Shown here: positions 18,420 through 27,566 of the stretch, piece after piece
Layout: the number at the start of each line of letters is the position of its first letter
Position numbering within the stretch: the stretch's first letter is position 1
Assembly: GCF_003600625.1 (NCBI RefSeq)
Contig: NZ_CP032489.1
Coordinates: 2,914,001-2,978,000, forward strand
Reading direction: 5' to 3'
From: Arachidicoccus soli
GTDB taxonomy: Bacteria; Bacteroidota; Bacteroidia; Chitinophagales; Chitinophagaceae
DNA: 64,000 bases
The notes under the pieces: generated by a model
The model's database searches: none
The model's input: only the letters and a program-made list of their open reading frames with translations
Told to the model about the DNA's origin: nothing
Position numbers and translations under genes: made by a program

Positions 18420-19631
18420 TTATGGTATTACAATTATATTACCTTGATTCCCTTGTTCAGGTATTTTCTCAATTTTGAAATGAACACCAGCTTGCTCCAA
18501 AACCTCTAAAACTTTTGAAGCCTGCATTGTGCGTGGAATTTTTCCAGTAAACAGACTTGGTTGAATGTTTCCCCTATATTCTATTGACACATTATACCAT
18601 CGGCTTATTTGCTGCATTATTTGTTTTAAGCTGGTTTGTTGAAAAATGAAATATCCATTTTTCCATGCTATTTCTTCCGCTATATTTACATTTTTATTTA
18701 AACCTATTTGGTCCCCAGTTTCCGCTTGCTGCCCTGGTTTTAAGATGATGGATTGTTTATCTTTGGAAACCTTTATACTGCCTTCAACTAATGTCGTTTT
18801 TGTCACTATTTCATTAGCATAGGATTCTACATTGAAAGAAGTCCCAATGTCTTCTATCAACTGATTTTTTACTTTTACTTGAAATGGTTGCTTTGCATTA
18901 TGAACTACTTCAAAATAGGCTTCGCCAGAAACTTGAACAGTTCTTGTTTTACCTGTAAAACTGATTGGATAAGTCAGACTTGATTCTGAATTCAGCCAAA
19001 CTTTGGTACCATCAGATAAAATTAATTTATATTCTCTTCCTGATCCCGTGGTTATAGTATTATAAATCAATTTATTTGAAGCTCCAGCATATTTTATCTG
19101 TCCATTATTTTTTATTATTTGCACACCAGAACCTTGTTTCGCTAAAGTTCCATTTTGAGTAGAGTCTAACATAATTGTTTGACCATTTGATAAATGAAGG
19201 GTGGCGCCGAAATGCCCCGGAGAAATATCATTTACTTGACTCTTGCTTATTAGCTGCTTTGGCAAAGTTTGTATGGGCTGATAGAATAGATGCCATAACA
19301 TGGCACCTCCAATGAGTAATACAAAAAGAGCGGCTACCGAAAAGCGAATAATGTATAATCGCCTATTATTATCCTTCTTATTTTTTTTGTTTATCCCCTT
19401 TTTTACGACATTATAAATCTTGGATAACTTAATTTTTTCTTCATTATTGATAGCATCCTCTTCTTTTTCATCTACCAATTCAAACTCGTTTAATACAAGT
19501 TTAAATAGCTTTTCTTCATCAATTTCCCCAAAATATGTCAAGAGTTCATGGATGTCTTCTTTTTCACAATGATTAGATAGATAACGCATGTACAAATCCG
19601 TAAGGTATTTCTTGTTCATATTTTTATCCAA
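18420..19631 (-). CDS. FecR-family anti-sigma factor
   Basis: The 403-residue protein has a cytoplasmic N-terminal sigma-binding part, one membrane segment (about residues 96-118, FSVAALFVLLIGGAMLWHLF), a periplasmic FecR domain (LILSDGTKVWLNSESSLTYP, VSGEAYFEVVHN) and a C-terminal DUF4974 (FQQTSLKQIMQQISRWYNV). It would hold the sigma factor encoded at 21,153 inactive until the STN domain of the SusC transporter signals. The sigma gene normally sits directly upstream, but an IS4-family element of 1.4 kb now separates them, so FecR may have lost its promoter or gained one from the IS. Confidence 0.93.
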   Translation of the reverse strand: MDKNMNKKYLTDLYMRYLSNHCEKEDIHELLTYFGEIDEEKLFKLVLNEFELVDEKEEDAINNEEKIKLSKIYNVVKKGINKKNKKDNNRRLYIIRFSVAALFVLLIGGAMLWHLFYQPIQTLPKQLISKSQVNDISPGHFGATLHLSNGQTIMLDSTQNGTLAKQGSGVQIIKNNGQIKYAGASNKLIYNTITTGSGREYKLILSDGTKVWLNSESSLTYPISFTGKTRTVQVSGEAYFEVVHNAKQPFQVKVKNQLIEDIGTSFNVESYANEIVTKTTLVEGSIKVSKDKQSIILKPGQQAETGDQIGLNKNVNIAEEIAWKNGYFIFQQTSLKQIMQQISRWYNVSIEYRGNIQPSLFTGKIPRTMQASKVLEVLEQAGVHFKIEKIPEQGNQGNIIVIP

Positions 19632-19754
19632 TGTAGAATAGGTTTATTTGTTAACTGTTTTAGGTTAACTTTTATCTAATACGCTTGAAAGGTGAAAAGC
19701 AACTACAAGAGAAAAATATTTTTTATACCCTAGATTAAAAACGGCTAATAAAAA

Positions 19755-21170
19755 ATCATTAGTGTCCGGTAAACTCACAACCGGAGATATTATTTTATCG
19801 AAAGCATTGATAATCAAAAAGGGTTATTTAGAATTTCAAATGTAAGCCCCCCTAGTTTGAGGGAAAAGTGAATTTTCATATTTCTTTTCCTTTGCTTTAA
19901 TAATCTTATTCCAGGCTCCTTCCGGGTCTTCCAAAAATTTATAGATACTGATATAGCTCATCAGCATCTGACGGACAACAGATACCATATTGGAGAAAGC
20001 CCATTTTCGCTTAATCTTGCTTTTCACAATGCTGAGAAGTAAATTTGCCAACATAGCTGCCCATATCTGTATCTCAATCGCATTCTCATTATCTCCTATA
20101 AAGTATTTCAACGGAAAATTCTGTTTTAGCTGTCGAAAAAGTAGTTCGATCTGCCATCTCTTCTGGTATATCAGTGCTATCTGCTCTGCTAATAGATCAA
20201 AATCATTACACAAAAATTCAAATACTCTTTCATTCTCATTATCCCAAAACGCAATCTTACGTGCTATGTGCTTACATTCTGTGCCGTTCTGATCAAATGT
20301 CAGCTCCACTTTTTCATCCTTTATCACCCCATTGTCTGCTGAGTCAGGAATATATAACTCCTTTATGGAGCTATAGGTCGCATTATCCTTTAAACGGGTG
20401 ACATACACAATACCCCTTTCGCTAAACTCTTCATATTGGGCATAATCCACATAACCCTTGTCAAAAGCAATAATGGATCCCTTTGGTAGCTTATGCACCT
20501 CCTTTAAGTAATTATGGTCATGCCGCGCTGCCGCGCTGAAACGAATCAGACAGGGAACATGCTCACTTGCCTTAATAATTGTATGTGCTTTTATCCCGCC
20601 CTTTTTCTGCCCCTCTTTGGGATTACGCCCGGCTCCCTTCAAAATAGCTTTAAACAAAGAGATGGTCGTAGAATCCAATATATAAAGACGCATTAGATCT
20701 TTACTGCTTAAACGGCTGTCCGCTAAAAGCACGTTGATGTCGATTATATACGTCTTGATATATCTCTTCAAAGACAGTACTGATTCTCCTTTCATTCGCT
20801 TCGGATAGCGTACTGCGCTTTACCACATAATTTATGCCCAAATGTTGCAATTTATGTGCATTGGCCAATAGCCCTAAGACGATTTCTCGTATCGAATGAT
20901 ATCCTTCAAATACAGTAAAGAGCATCACAACTACATGATTATAAGTCGAAAATTTCTTTACATAACGCTCTGCTCTATGCGATCTGGCTATTTTCCTTAT
21001 CTTTCCCTTATCTAAAAAACTAATTAACTGATTAAATATCGGCTGTCAGCTAAAATGAGTACTTTTGCTCATGGTTCTATTTGTTTGGTAAGAGATCCAA
21101 ATTTAACCATTTCGGGGCGGTTTTATCACTGCCCCTTATTTTTTCTTAATCTTTACCGGACACCACTGAT
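19755..21170 (-). mobile_element. IS4-family element, inactivated, between sigma and anti-sigma genes
   Basis: The core inverted repeat GTGTCCGGTAAA is found at 19,762-19,773 and inverted at 21,152-21,163. It extends outward as ATCAxTx to about 19,755 and 21,170. The enclosed transposase is broken by a nonsense codon and a frameshift. Flanks are A-rich (about AAAAA on both sides), so the duplication length is uncertain. Confidence 0.8.
19836..21072 (-). pseudogene. IS4-family transposase (DUF4372 N-terminus plus DDE core), broken
   Basis: From ATG at 21,070-21,072 the frame reads MSKSTHFS, then TGA where homologues have Gly, then QPIFNQLISFLDKG, AERYVKKFSTYNHVVVMLF, and the DUF4372-like YHSIREIVLGLLANAHKL...RSTLSEANERR. 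Around 20,701-20,795 the frame shifts. The second part (to 19,836) carries DDE motifs: YILDSTTISLFKA (Asp), IIAFDKGYVDY (Asp) and the YREK signature IYQKRWQIELLFRQLKQ (Glu). With two lesions it cannot make a full transposase, though it could be mobilised by a related copy elsewhere. Confidence 0.85.
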
Positions 21171-21752
21171 AAAAAATATAATTAGGACAAGATGGTAATT
21201 TTTATTCAGATAATTCTTGAGAGATTTGGTTGCTCTAACAATATGGTTGTTAATTGTAGCGGTAGAAATACCCAAAAGGCGACTCGCTTCTTCGTATGTA
21301 TGACCTTCTATTTTACATAACTCATAAACATTTTGCTGTTGTGTCGGCAGATTTTTAATGGCTTTTTGAATTATACTTATGTCTTCTTCATGTATTATTT
21401 TAAAATCAAGTGGCTCTTCCATTTTGGTGCTGATATCTGCAATTGATTTCTTGAGGCGTTCATCCCGCGAAACTTTTCTATAAAAATCCACGACAAGATT
21501 TGCCGCTATTTTATTAAGATAAGAAAAGAATAATTGATCTGGGTCAATTAAATGACGCTTTTCCCAAATTTTAACAAACACGTCTTGAGTCAATTCTTCC
21601 GCTACATTTTCTATCTTTACCATTTGTATTAACCGTCTGTAAATACTTAAACTATAACGGTTATAAATTATTTCAAAAGCATGTTCATTGCCATTTTTTA
21701 AAGACAATAACTCCTCATGCTCATTAATAATATTTCTAGAATTATTATACAT
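21153..21752 (-). CDS. FecI-like ECF RNA polymerase sigma factor
   Basis: The 199-residue protein has sigma region 2 (about 25-95, FEIIYNRYSLSIYRRLIQMV...ELTQDVFVKIWEKR) and region 4 (about 135-185, LPTQQQNVYELCKIEGHTYEEASRLLGISTATINNHIVRA). It pairs with the FecR protein at 18,420 to control the STN-type SusC/SusD operon. The last few residues (about SGVR) and the stop codon come from the terminal repeat of the IS4-family element, so the native C-terminus is lost, but only the non-conserved tail is affected. Confidence 0.92.
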   Translation of the reverse strand: MYNNSRNIINEHEELLSLKNGNEHAFEIIYNRYSLSIYRRLIQMVKIENVAEELTQDVFVKIWEKRHLIDPDQLFFSYLNKIAANLVVDFYRKVSRDERLKKSIADISTKMEEPLDFKIIHEEDISIIQKAIKNLPTQQQNVYELCKIEGHTYEEASRLLGISTATINNHIVRATKSLKNYLNKNYHLVLIIFFISGVR

Positions 21753-22333
21753 TCTTATATTAGCAAAATTATATAATATAAAAGTATTTTTTAAAGATAA
21801 AGTTAAAAATTATAAGCATTGGTGTAATTAGAAAATTTCAGATCTTAATTAAAATTTGATGAGAAACTAATTAATTATCCAATTCTTGGTTAAACGAACC
21901 CTAGAAAATCTACTAATCAACTCACAAAATTTCTACTTCATTATTGTTCTTTTTATATTGTAAATGCGCTTTATGGACTCTTTAAACATTTAAATGACGA
22001 CCTTCGATTGAAAGGATTATTCTACAAATCTATTTTAAATATTTTATTTTCTACAAACAAACGTTTGTTCTATTTTTTTTATTAAGCAATGAAAAATGGC
22101 TTAACTGTGTGCCATAAAATATTTGAAGTGAAGAAATGGGGGTATTTATTTGCATTTGTCTTCACAAAATGAGACCTTTTAAAACGGGTATTTGAGTGGT
22201 GAGTGATATAAACGCCCTCCATATTTTCGAACAATTTTAATGGCGGATTTTAACAAAGAAATGTCTTGTCCTGAGGCTAAAAAAGCATGAGAAAATAAAA
22301 GGGTTACTATTGAGTTCTTCGCGTACAGATTGA
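21753..22333. other. Intergenic region upstream of the sigma gene, no firm gene
   Basis: AT-rich, probably containing the sigma-gene promoter. A stop-free minus-strand stretch at 22,179-22,345 reads FSHAFLASGQDISLLKSAIK and KIVRKYGGRLYHSPLKYPF. It looks protein-like but I do not recognise it; it may be a remnant of the truncated restriction locus next door. Confidence 0.35.
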
Positions 22334-22483
22334 CTAAATTGTATGCTTAACGATAGGCGAACATGATTTTGAATCAGGATTCATGTCTTTTATAATAGCT
22401 TTTTCTATGGGCAATGAGATATCATTGAGTTTTACCCAAGACCAGCTTTCTGGCAATTTGTATGTATTTTCGCTTTGGGTCAT
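22334..22483 (-). pseudogene. Type I restriction specificity subunit (HsdS) N-terminal stub
   Basis: The 49-residue reading frame MTQSENTYKLPESWSWVKLN has the LPxxWxWVKLxDI start typical of HsdS target-recognition domains, then runs to TAG after about 30 more residues. Normal HsdS is about 400 residues. Its ATG overlaps the AbiEii stop codon (ATGA), showing that abiEi-abiEii-hsdS were once one translationally coupled operon. No HsdR is present in the window. Confidence 0.6.
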
Positions 22484-23266
22484 GTTATAAAATTTCTAGC
22501 AATTCTTTTTTTTATAAATTCATAAGCTACAGTAATTTTATAGGAAAGGTCAGGTCTTAATAACCCTTGCATATCACCTAAAAAATCCTGATCGGAAATC
22601 TTCTTCTCCATGTTTTCTATGAATTCCTTTTGCGACACACTATTATCTTCTTGCTTCATGTAAAATTTCCAAGCTTCAATAATTCTTGTTGAATCAACAT
22701 CAGTCTGTGTGATCGCAAACCACATGTCAAACAAGTCTCTTCCTTTTCTTCTCTGGTACAGGGCGCGCATTTTAGTCCCTAATAACTCCGCTAATTCATA
22801 GGTGGGTATAAGAACTTCACCAGTATACCATTCTGATTGCATAGTGTGGATTACATCTTGAATGCCATATATGGTATGGTATTCCCGACAATTAACCTCA
22901 ACCTTTAATCTCAATGGAATTCCGCCTTCTGAATCAAAGCGGTAAATCAGTGTATTATTGTGGTGTTTCTGCTTACGTATTGGTTTGACACCCAGAAAGG
23001 ATAATACTTCACGAAGCTTGTCCATAATTGGCCCGAATGGCTCAGCTGTAATTTGCACTAAATCGATGTCTTCAGAGAATTTGCCGCTGGTGCCAGATAT
23101 AATTTGTGTAATGCAGTTCCACCTCTAAATGCCAATCTCCCTTTTAAATATTCATCACCATATATTGCCATTATAGTTCGCTCAATAACGAGATCCTGTT
23201 CTACTTGGAAATCTTCCCGCCAGGGAGGTTTCTTACGCCATGCTGTTATATATGCCAGGGAATCAT
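22480..23266 (-). pseudogene. AbiEii-type nucleotidyltransferase toxin, frameshifted
   Basis: The start ATG (23,264-23,266) overlaps the AbiEi stop. The first codons read MIP, then the frame needs one extra base, probably in the CCC run, to continue as AYITAWRKKPPWREDFQVEQD and RGGTALHKLYLAPA. A second one-base loss, in the AAA of GGCAAATTC, precedes FSEDIDLVQI, the nucleotidyltransferase motif. The last 192 residues (22,480-23,058) are intact. AbiEii toxins transfer nucleotides and cause phage-triggered growth arrest. Both lesions are single-base losses in short homopolymers, so sequencing error is possible. Confidence 0.82.
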
Positions 23267-24069
23267 AAATCTGTCTCTATTTCTAAATTTTGCACAACTT
23301 TCCAGTCATTACCGGTTATCATCTTGGGCTTTTCCTTTTGCGGTCTTAATAAGACCGGGAAATAATTCACCGTTTTTAAATAGTCTTTTATTGGTTCGCT
23401 CAAATCACGCATATTCAAAATCTCTTCTAGCAAAAAGCCTAAACGTTGAACCGCAGTTATAGGAGAATACCGTTTTGCTAGGTCAAGCATTTTATCAGCA
23501 TCTATACTTTCACAGAGTTCTTCTAGCACTGTTGCAACTCTGTTAAGACCGCCCGCCTGCTCAAAATAATTTACCAAATCCAAAGCGGTTAACTCCGGAG
23601 ATGATACGTTTATATATCCTGTATCAACCTTTTTTTGAACGATATCACTTTTTGCCCATTCCTTCTTTATGTAGAAATTTATTTTCAGGTTATCGTTATC
23701 TACATTCCTTAAGCTTGGTTTCATTGTGATTACCGAAAAAGATTGTGGTTGCTGGTGGGCAGCTCCATAATAAGCGGCTGCATTTAATAGACCAACGTAA
23801 TAATCCTTCTCTAAAAATTTCATCAGCTCTGAAACAAATAAGGATGGTGGAAGAATACCTTTACTCCGATATTCTGGAGTAATGATTACATAGAACTCAT
23901 TTCTTATTAAGGCAATCTCGCCCTTCTTTTTAAGCCGCTGTAGTGCCTTCTTAATCGCCTCATCGGATTGTTCAAACTTGTTCCGAACTTCCGGTAATGA
24001 AAACGCATACCTTCCATCTGAACGAAGTTCCTTAATAAAGTCCTCTAAGTAACCGTATTGCCCAATCAT
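23263..24069 (-). CDS. AbiEi-family antitoxin (type IV abortive infection system)
   Basis: The 268-residue protein starts with a winged-helix part (about 1-80: SLPEVRNKFEQSDEAIKKAL, then GEIALIRNEFYVI) followed by the AbiEi C-terminal domain with YYVGLLNAAAYYGAAHQQPQ and SPELTALDLVNYFEQAGG. AbiEi represses its own operon and counters the AbiEii toxin. The stop codon overlaps the AbiEii start. It is intact while the toxin is frameshifted, the usual direction of decay for such pairs. Confidence 0.9.
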   Translation of the reverse strand: MIGQYGYLEDFIKELRSDGRYAFSLPEVRNKFEQSDEAIKKALQRLKKKGEIALIRNEFYVIITPEYRSKGILPPSLFVSELMKFLEKDYYVGLLNAAAYYGAAHQQPQSFSVITMKPSLRNVDNDNLKINFYIKKEWAKSDIVQKKVDTGYINVSSPELTALDLVNYFEQAGGLNRVATVLEELCESIDADKMLDLAKRYSPITAVQRLGFLLEEILNMRDLSEPIKDYLKTVNYFPVLLRPQKEKPKMITGNDWKVVQNLEIETDL

Positions 24070-24169
24070 TTAAGTTTCTGTTTGATAAAAGGGATGTTAT
24101 TTATCCCTTATTGCATACACAAACTTAGTTAATAAATACTGATTGTAACTAATTTTAAAGATTTATTTC

Positions 24170-24296
24170 TCATTTTCTCACCACCAAATGCGCCAACCCC
24201 GGATCATTCAGCATCCGTTCCATTTCTGACTGGATAATGTCCTGTATATCCTGTTTTATTTGCAGGTAATTCCGTTGCACTATCGTATTTATAAAA
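24170..24296 (-). pseudogene. C-terminal fragment of an unidentified protein, cut by att2
   Basis: The last about 40 codons read QRNYLQIKQDIQDIIQSEM, then ERMLNDPGLAHLVVRK, before the stop. Upstream the frame runs into the tmRNA-derived repeat, so the N-terminal part has been removed at the attachment site. I do not recognise the family. Its position as first gene before AbiEi, AbiEii and HsdS would suit the methylase subunit HsdM of a type I system, but that is a guess from context only. Confidence 0.4.
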
Positions 24297-24341
24297 AAAA
24301 GGGATGATTTTTCAATCATCCCTTCCAGTGGAGCTGAGGAG
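24291..24341 (+). repeat. Middle attachment-like repeat (att2): tmRNA terminator and 3' end
   Basis: TTTATA, an A8 run, the hairpin GGGATGATT/AATCATCCC and TCCAGTGGAGCTGAGGAG (24,324-24,341) form a direct copy of the tmRNA 3' end and terminator. Unlike att1 and att3 it has no serine-recombinase tail on its left. It divides the 32-kb block between att1 and ssrA into segments of 11.25 and 21.05 kb. Confidence 0.88.
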
Positions 24342-24778
24342 ATTACAGTCGAACATTTAATACCTATTTTAATATTTCTTGAAAACTTGAACATTCGATG
24401 ATTTACCACGTTATTATTTCTGTTAGGAACAGTACTCTTTATTTTCGGCGGTAGGGATTAATTAGAATAACTTTTTCAATAATCACTGCAAAATCCATTT
24501 ATTTTAAAGTGGTTTATTTTGTTCCATAGGTTGTTAAATCCTGTCAATTGGTTCGGACTCACATATTAGTTGTAGTTGCAAGCTTTCACGTTATTTTACT
24601 CAGTTTCATTTGCAGATCTTTTTATTAATATTCATTCCAAATATAGACTATTACTGATTCCTATGGTTTCAGAGCAAGCCCGATTTGAATAATCAATATC
24701 ACATAGCATAGCAGTAAAATCATTTTTTTTAACGATAACTTTAAAAGTTTCGCTACACGTTGCAAATTATTTTATACT
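24342..24778. other. Intergenic, nothing recognised
   Basis: AT-rich DNA at the left end of the second island. No open frame, RNA motif or repeat could be supported. Confidence 0.4.
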
Positions 24779-24781
24779 ACA

Positions 24782-24813
24782 AAAAGAGGCTGCCAAAATT
24801 GACAACCTCTTTT
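24782..24813 (-). terminator. Intrinsic terminator downstream of the outer-membrane protein pseudogene
   Basis: AAAAGAGGCTGCC pairs with GACAACCTCTTTT with two weak pairs around a short loop; on the minus strand it ends in U4. Confidence 0.65.
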
Positions 24814-24856
24814 GAAAACGCCTCTACTCATTCTCTCCTATTCAAAGTTTGTGAAA

Positions 24857-25420
24857 TTACAATCCAAAATTATAGGCAATTCTTAGTCCTAGAGAACTAA
24901 TTGCACTTCCATTATCATTGATTTTTGAAATACTTTGGAAGTTAACACCTAAATCAAGGTAGTTTTTGTTGCCTAAGTTTAATAAATAACCTATTTGAGG
25001 GCTGTATAAAAATGCAGTTGATTTATCGGCATTTACATCAGATTTATTTGTCAAGAATGCAGCACCGGCAGTACCTTGTACATAGAAATTAGTTGTAGGC
25101 ACATAATATTTCAAACCAGCTTTTGCAGGAATTAGAGTCAAATCTTTTGCATTCGCTAAATCTTTTTTTGCAAAGAAGTTATCATATCCGGCATTTTAGA
25201 CTACATACAAGTCATTTTTCACAATGGGAAAATCGGCTTGAATGGAACCACCAATTGACCAATCATAAGCATCTTTAAATGTACCTAAAGGAAGATTGGA
25301 TTGTGGTCCTACACCTAAAATAATTCCGCTGCGTTGTGCAGTACTTTGTGCGTTTGATTTTGTAGTTACGCCCATTAAAACGGCGAAAAGGAATAAACCT
25401 ATTTTAGTTAAATTTTTCAT
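24857..25420 (-). pseudogene. Outer-membrane beta-barrel protein with one in-frame stop
   Basis: The frame opens with signal peptide MKNLTKIGLFLFAVLMGVTT (cleavage near SNAQ) and barrel strands (GIILGVGPQSNLPLGTF, WSIGGSIQADFP). It meets TAA at 25,196-25,198 after DLYVV, then continues in the same frame as NAGYDNFFAKKDLANAK through LGLRIAYNFGL, a typical barrel C-terminus ending in an aliphatic residue. One base change would restore about 187 residues. It belongs to the small porin-like or adhesin-like OMP families common in Bacteroidota; no specific function can be assigned. Confidence 0.82.
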
Positions 25421-25594
25421 TTTTAAACTTTTATTTTTTTTTAAAATTAATATTTCCAGAGTCTCTTTTTGTTACTGCAGTATCTATTTAAAAACTCATT
25501 GACTACTCAAAGGTATTTAGAGATACCTACTTGCACAATGCCAATACTACGGCAACAATGACCAATTTTTCGGATATAAAAATTTGATTAAAAA

Positions 25595-26518
25595 TTAAAC
25601 AGCTTTTTTAAATGCAGTAGGTGTATATCCAGCAATTTGTTTGAAGAATCTAGTGAAATGAGAAGGGGTATCGAAATTTAAATATTCAGATATTTCCTTA
25701 ATGCTCATGGCCGTATAATTCAACATATATAAGGCTTCATGATAAATACGTTCATGAATAATTCTCAATGCCGATTCATGGGTTTCCTGCTTTACTATTT
25801 CGCCCAAATGCTTGGAACTTATGTTTAGCAAATCTGCATATTCTTGAATAGTTCTTTTCTCTATAAAATGCTTATCAACATTTTGTTTAAAAAGCTGGGC
25901 AATATGGTGGCTTCTAGACAATTTGATATAATCTTCACGAGGATAATCCTTAAAAATTCTACCACATACATAAAACAATTGCATCAATAAAGTTTGAATA
26001 ATTTGAATATGAAAAGAATCTTCTTTAATATATTCGTCTCTCATTTGTTCTAATAAACTAATAATTGATTCGAAGTTATTTTCATCCAGATTAGCAATAG
26101 GTGGAAAATCCACACTGGCATTTAACATAGAATCAATAACGCCTTCTTTTAGATATAAATCGTCCACAAACTTTTTTGTAAACAGCACAATATAAAGTTC
26201 TAAATCTTCTGAAGCATCTTCAAATACACTAATCATTCCTGGATAAGTTATATGCAAAGTGCTGGCAGAAATCTTAAAGGAATGATGTCCCATCGTTTTT
26301 TGACAACTTCCCTTTAAACATAATGCAATCGCATAATGATCCAGCTTGTAAGGAACACCTTGATTCAAGCGGCAGTTCGATTTTAATATTGTAAAATCTT
26401 TTACAGAATTATTGTCGATCTTATATTTTGCAGGGATGTTCTCTACATATTCAATATCATCTGAAGAAATGGCATATATTGAATCAATATTAATCGTCTT
26501 AATAGGAGGATTGTTCAT
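25595..26518 (-). CDS. AraC-family transcriptional regulator
   Basis: The 307-residue protein has an N-terminal cupin-like sensor part and a C-terminal double helix-turn-helix (about 215-305: RTIQEYADLLNISSKHLGEIV and MSIKEISEYLNFDTPSHFTRFFKQIAGYTPTAF). The second motif matches the AraC signature. No target gene is adjacent in the same direction except the broken OMP downstream. Confidence 0.92.
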   Translation of the reverse strand: MNNPPIKTINIDSIYAISSDDIEYVENIPAKYKIDNNSVKDFTILKSNCRLNQGVPYKLDHYAIALCLKGSCQKTMGHHSFKISASTLHITYPGMISVFEDASEDLELYIVLFTKKFVDDLYLKEGVIDSMLNASVDFPPIANLDENNFESIISLLEQMRDEYIKEDSFHIQIIQTLLMQLFYVCGRIFKDYPREDYIKLSRSHHIAQLFKQNVDKHFIEKRTIQEYADLLNISSKHLGEIVKQETHESALRIIHERIYHEALYMLNYTAMSIKEISEYLNFDTPSHFTRFFKQIAGYTPTAFKKAV

Positions 26519-26675
26519 GAAATATAATTTTAAATTACTTGCAATAATTTATTCATACAAAATAGAGTAGCTTTTTTTAAAAAAATGGCTAAAGCAATCG
26601 CTGTTCAGTATTATAACTAGAACAGTTTTTAGAAGAAATACAGATGATATAGGTTGATGTTTACACCTACCTATA

Positions 26676-26723
26676 AAAAAAGTTGTTTGAGTTCTCTAAA
26701 AGCAAGCATCAAACAACTTTTTT
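26676..26723 (-). terminator. Long inverted-repeat terminator downstream of the reductase operon
   Basis: AAAAAAGTTGTTTGA and TCAAACAACTTTTTT form a perfect 15-bp stem with an 18-base loop. It can act in both directions; the gene that ends towards it is the F420-reductase-like gene on the minus strand. A second smaller inverted repeat (CTTAGTG/CACTAAG) lies at about 26,768-26,787. Confidence 0.65.
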
Positions 26724-26915
26724 AATTAGAAAAACGAATGTGCGGTCAAGTTCAGTTTTCCATTTTGCTTAGTGTTTTTCACTAAGCGAACAAAATGGCA
26801 CACACCAAAAACATAAACCCGATATAATGAAACCCATCCATACCCTTGATTCAGTCAAACTGTAGTTTCTTTTGCCACAAAGCAGGATTGCATTGAAATT
26901 TGCGCTCACGATTTA

Positions 26916-27539
26916 TCAGTCGAACTTGACCAAGTCCCTAAAAATCAGTTGGCCCCAGCTATTTCCGCGTGCCTGCACCAGCAGTCCGCCTTCTGAAAGG
27001 CCGCCAAGTTTGATTGGTGCAAAGCCGAGATTTTCCGCAAGCGCACCAATCTCCGCTGCAGCATTGTCATCGTCGCTCGCCAGAAACACGACTCTCCTGC
27101 CACCTTGTACATCCGGGTCTTGGTCAAGGATAGCAGCGACCAAATGATTGAAACCCTTAACCAGTCTACCGCCAATGAAGGCCTGTGCGACAAACCTAGA
27201 AGAAGGCTGTCCTCCCAAGTCCTCAGGAGACACGCCGTAGGCGTTGGTAACATCGACAATAGTCTTCCCTTGCCAGTTGGGCAGCACCTTCGCGACATCT
27301 GGGTGCGATTCAAAACGGGTAGCCAAAAAGATGACGTCCGCCTTGACCGCTTCCTGCAGTTTTTGGGAAATGATTGTAGGTCCGATTGCAGCCGCATCGG
27401 CCGCAAAGCTTTCTGGGTCGCGTGTAGTTGCAACGGATACTTCAATACCCTTGCGGGCAAACGCTTTAGCCAGAGCCTGGCCAATATTACCGAAGCCGAT
27501 AATTGCGTAGCTTGCTACGTTGTTTTTTAATTTACTCAT
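26916..27539 (-). CDS. F420-dependent NADP reductase-like NAD(P)-binding protein
   Basis: The 207-residue protein has an N-terminal Rossmann motif (YAIIGFGNIGQALAKAFARKG), a NADP-contact-like TTRD segment and the later SRFVAQAFIGGRLVKGFNHL of the NADPH-dependent F420 reductase family (COG2085). Members in bacteria without F420 often act as general NADP-dependent oxidoreductases, so the true substrate is unknown. It lies upstream-to-downstream with DoxX and YceI genes on the same strand. Its base composition is visibly richer in G+C than its neighbours and it has long open frames on both strands, which suggests recent acquisition from another lineage. Confidence 0.85.
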   Translation of the reverse strand: MSKLKNNVASYAIIGFGNIGQALAKAFARKGIEVSVATTRDPESFAADAAAIGPTIISQKLQEAVKADVIFLATRFESHPDVAKVLPNWQGKTIVDVTNAYGVSPEDLGGQPSSRFVAQAFIGGRLVKGFNHLVAAILDQDPDVQGGRRVVFLASDDDNAAAEIGALAENLGFAPIKLGGLSEGGLLVQARGNSWGQLIFRDLVKFD

Positions 27540-27566
27540 TGTTTTTATTTTTTAAATTTTCTATTT

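Noticed and set aside
24297-24409. N-terminal part of the 79-codon frame ending at 24,170
   Set aside because: It reads the tmRNA-derived repeat and adjoining spacer, not a real protein.
26945-27484. 179-codon open frame on the minus strand inside the F420-reductase-like gene
   Set aside because: It lies fully within a recognised gene in another frame and is an effect of the high G+C content there.
27105-27530. Long plus-strand frames opposite the reductase gene
   Set aside because: Shadow of a G+C-rich gene; no family resemblance.
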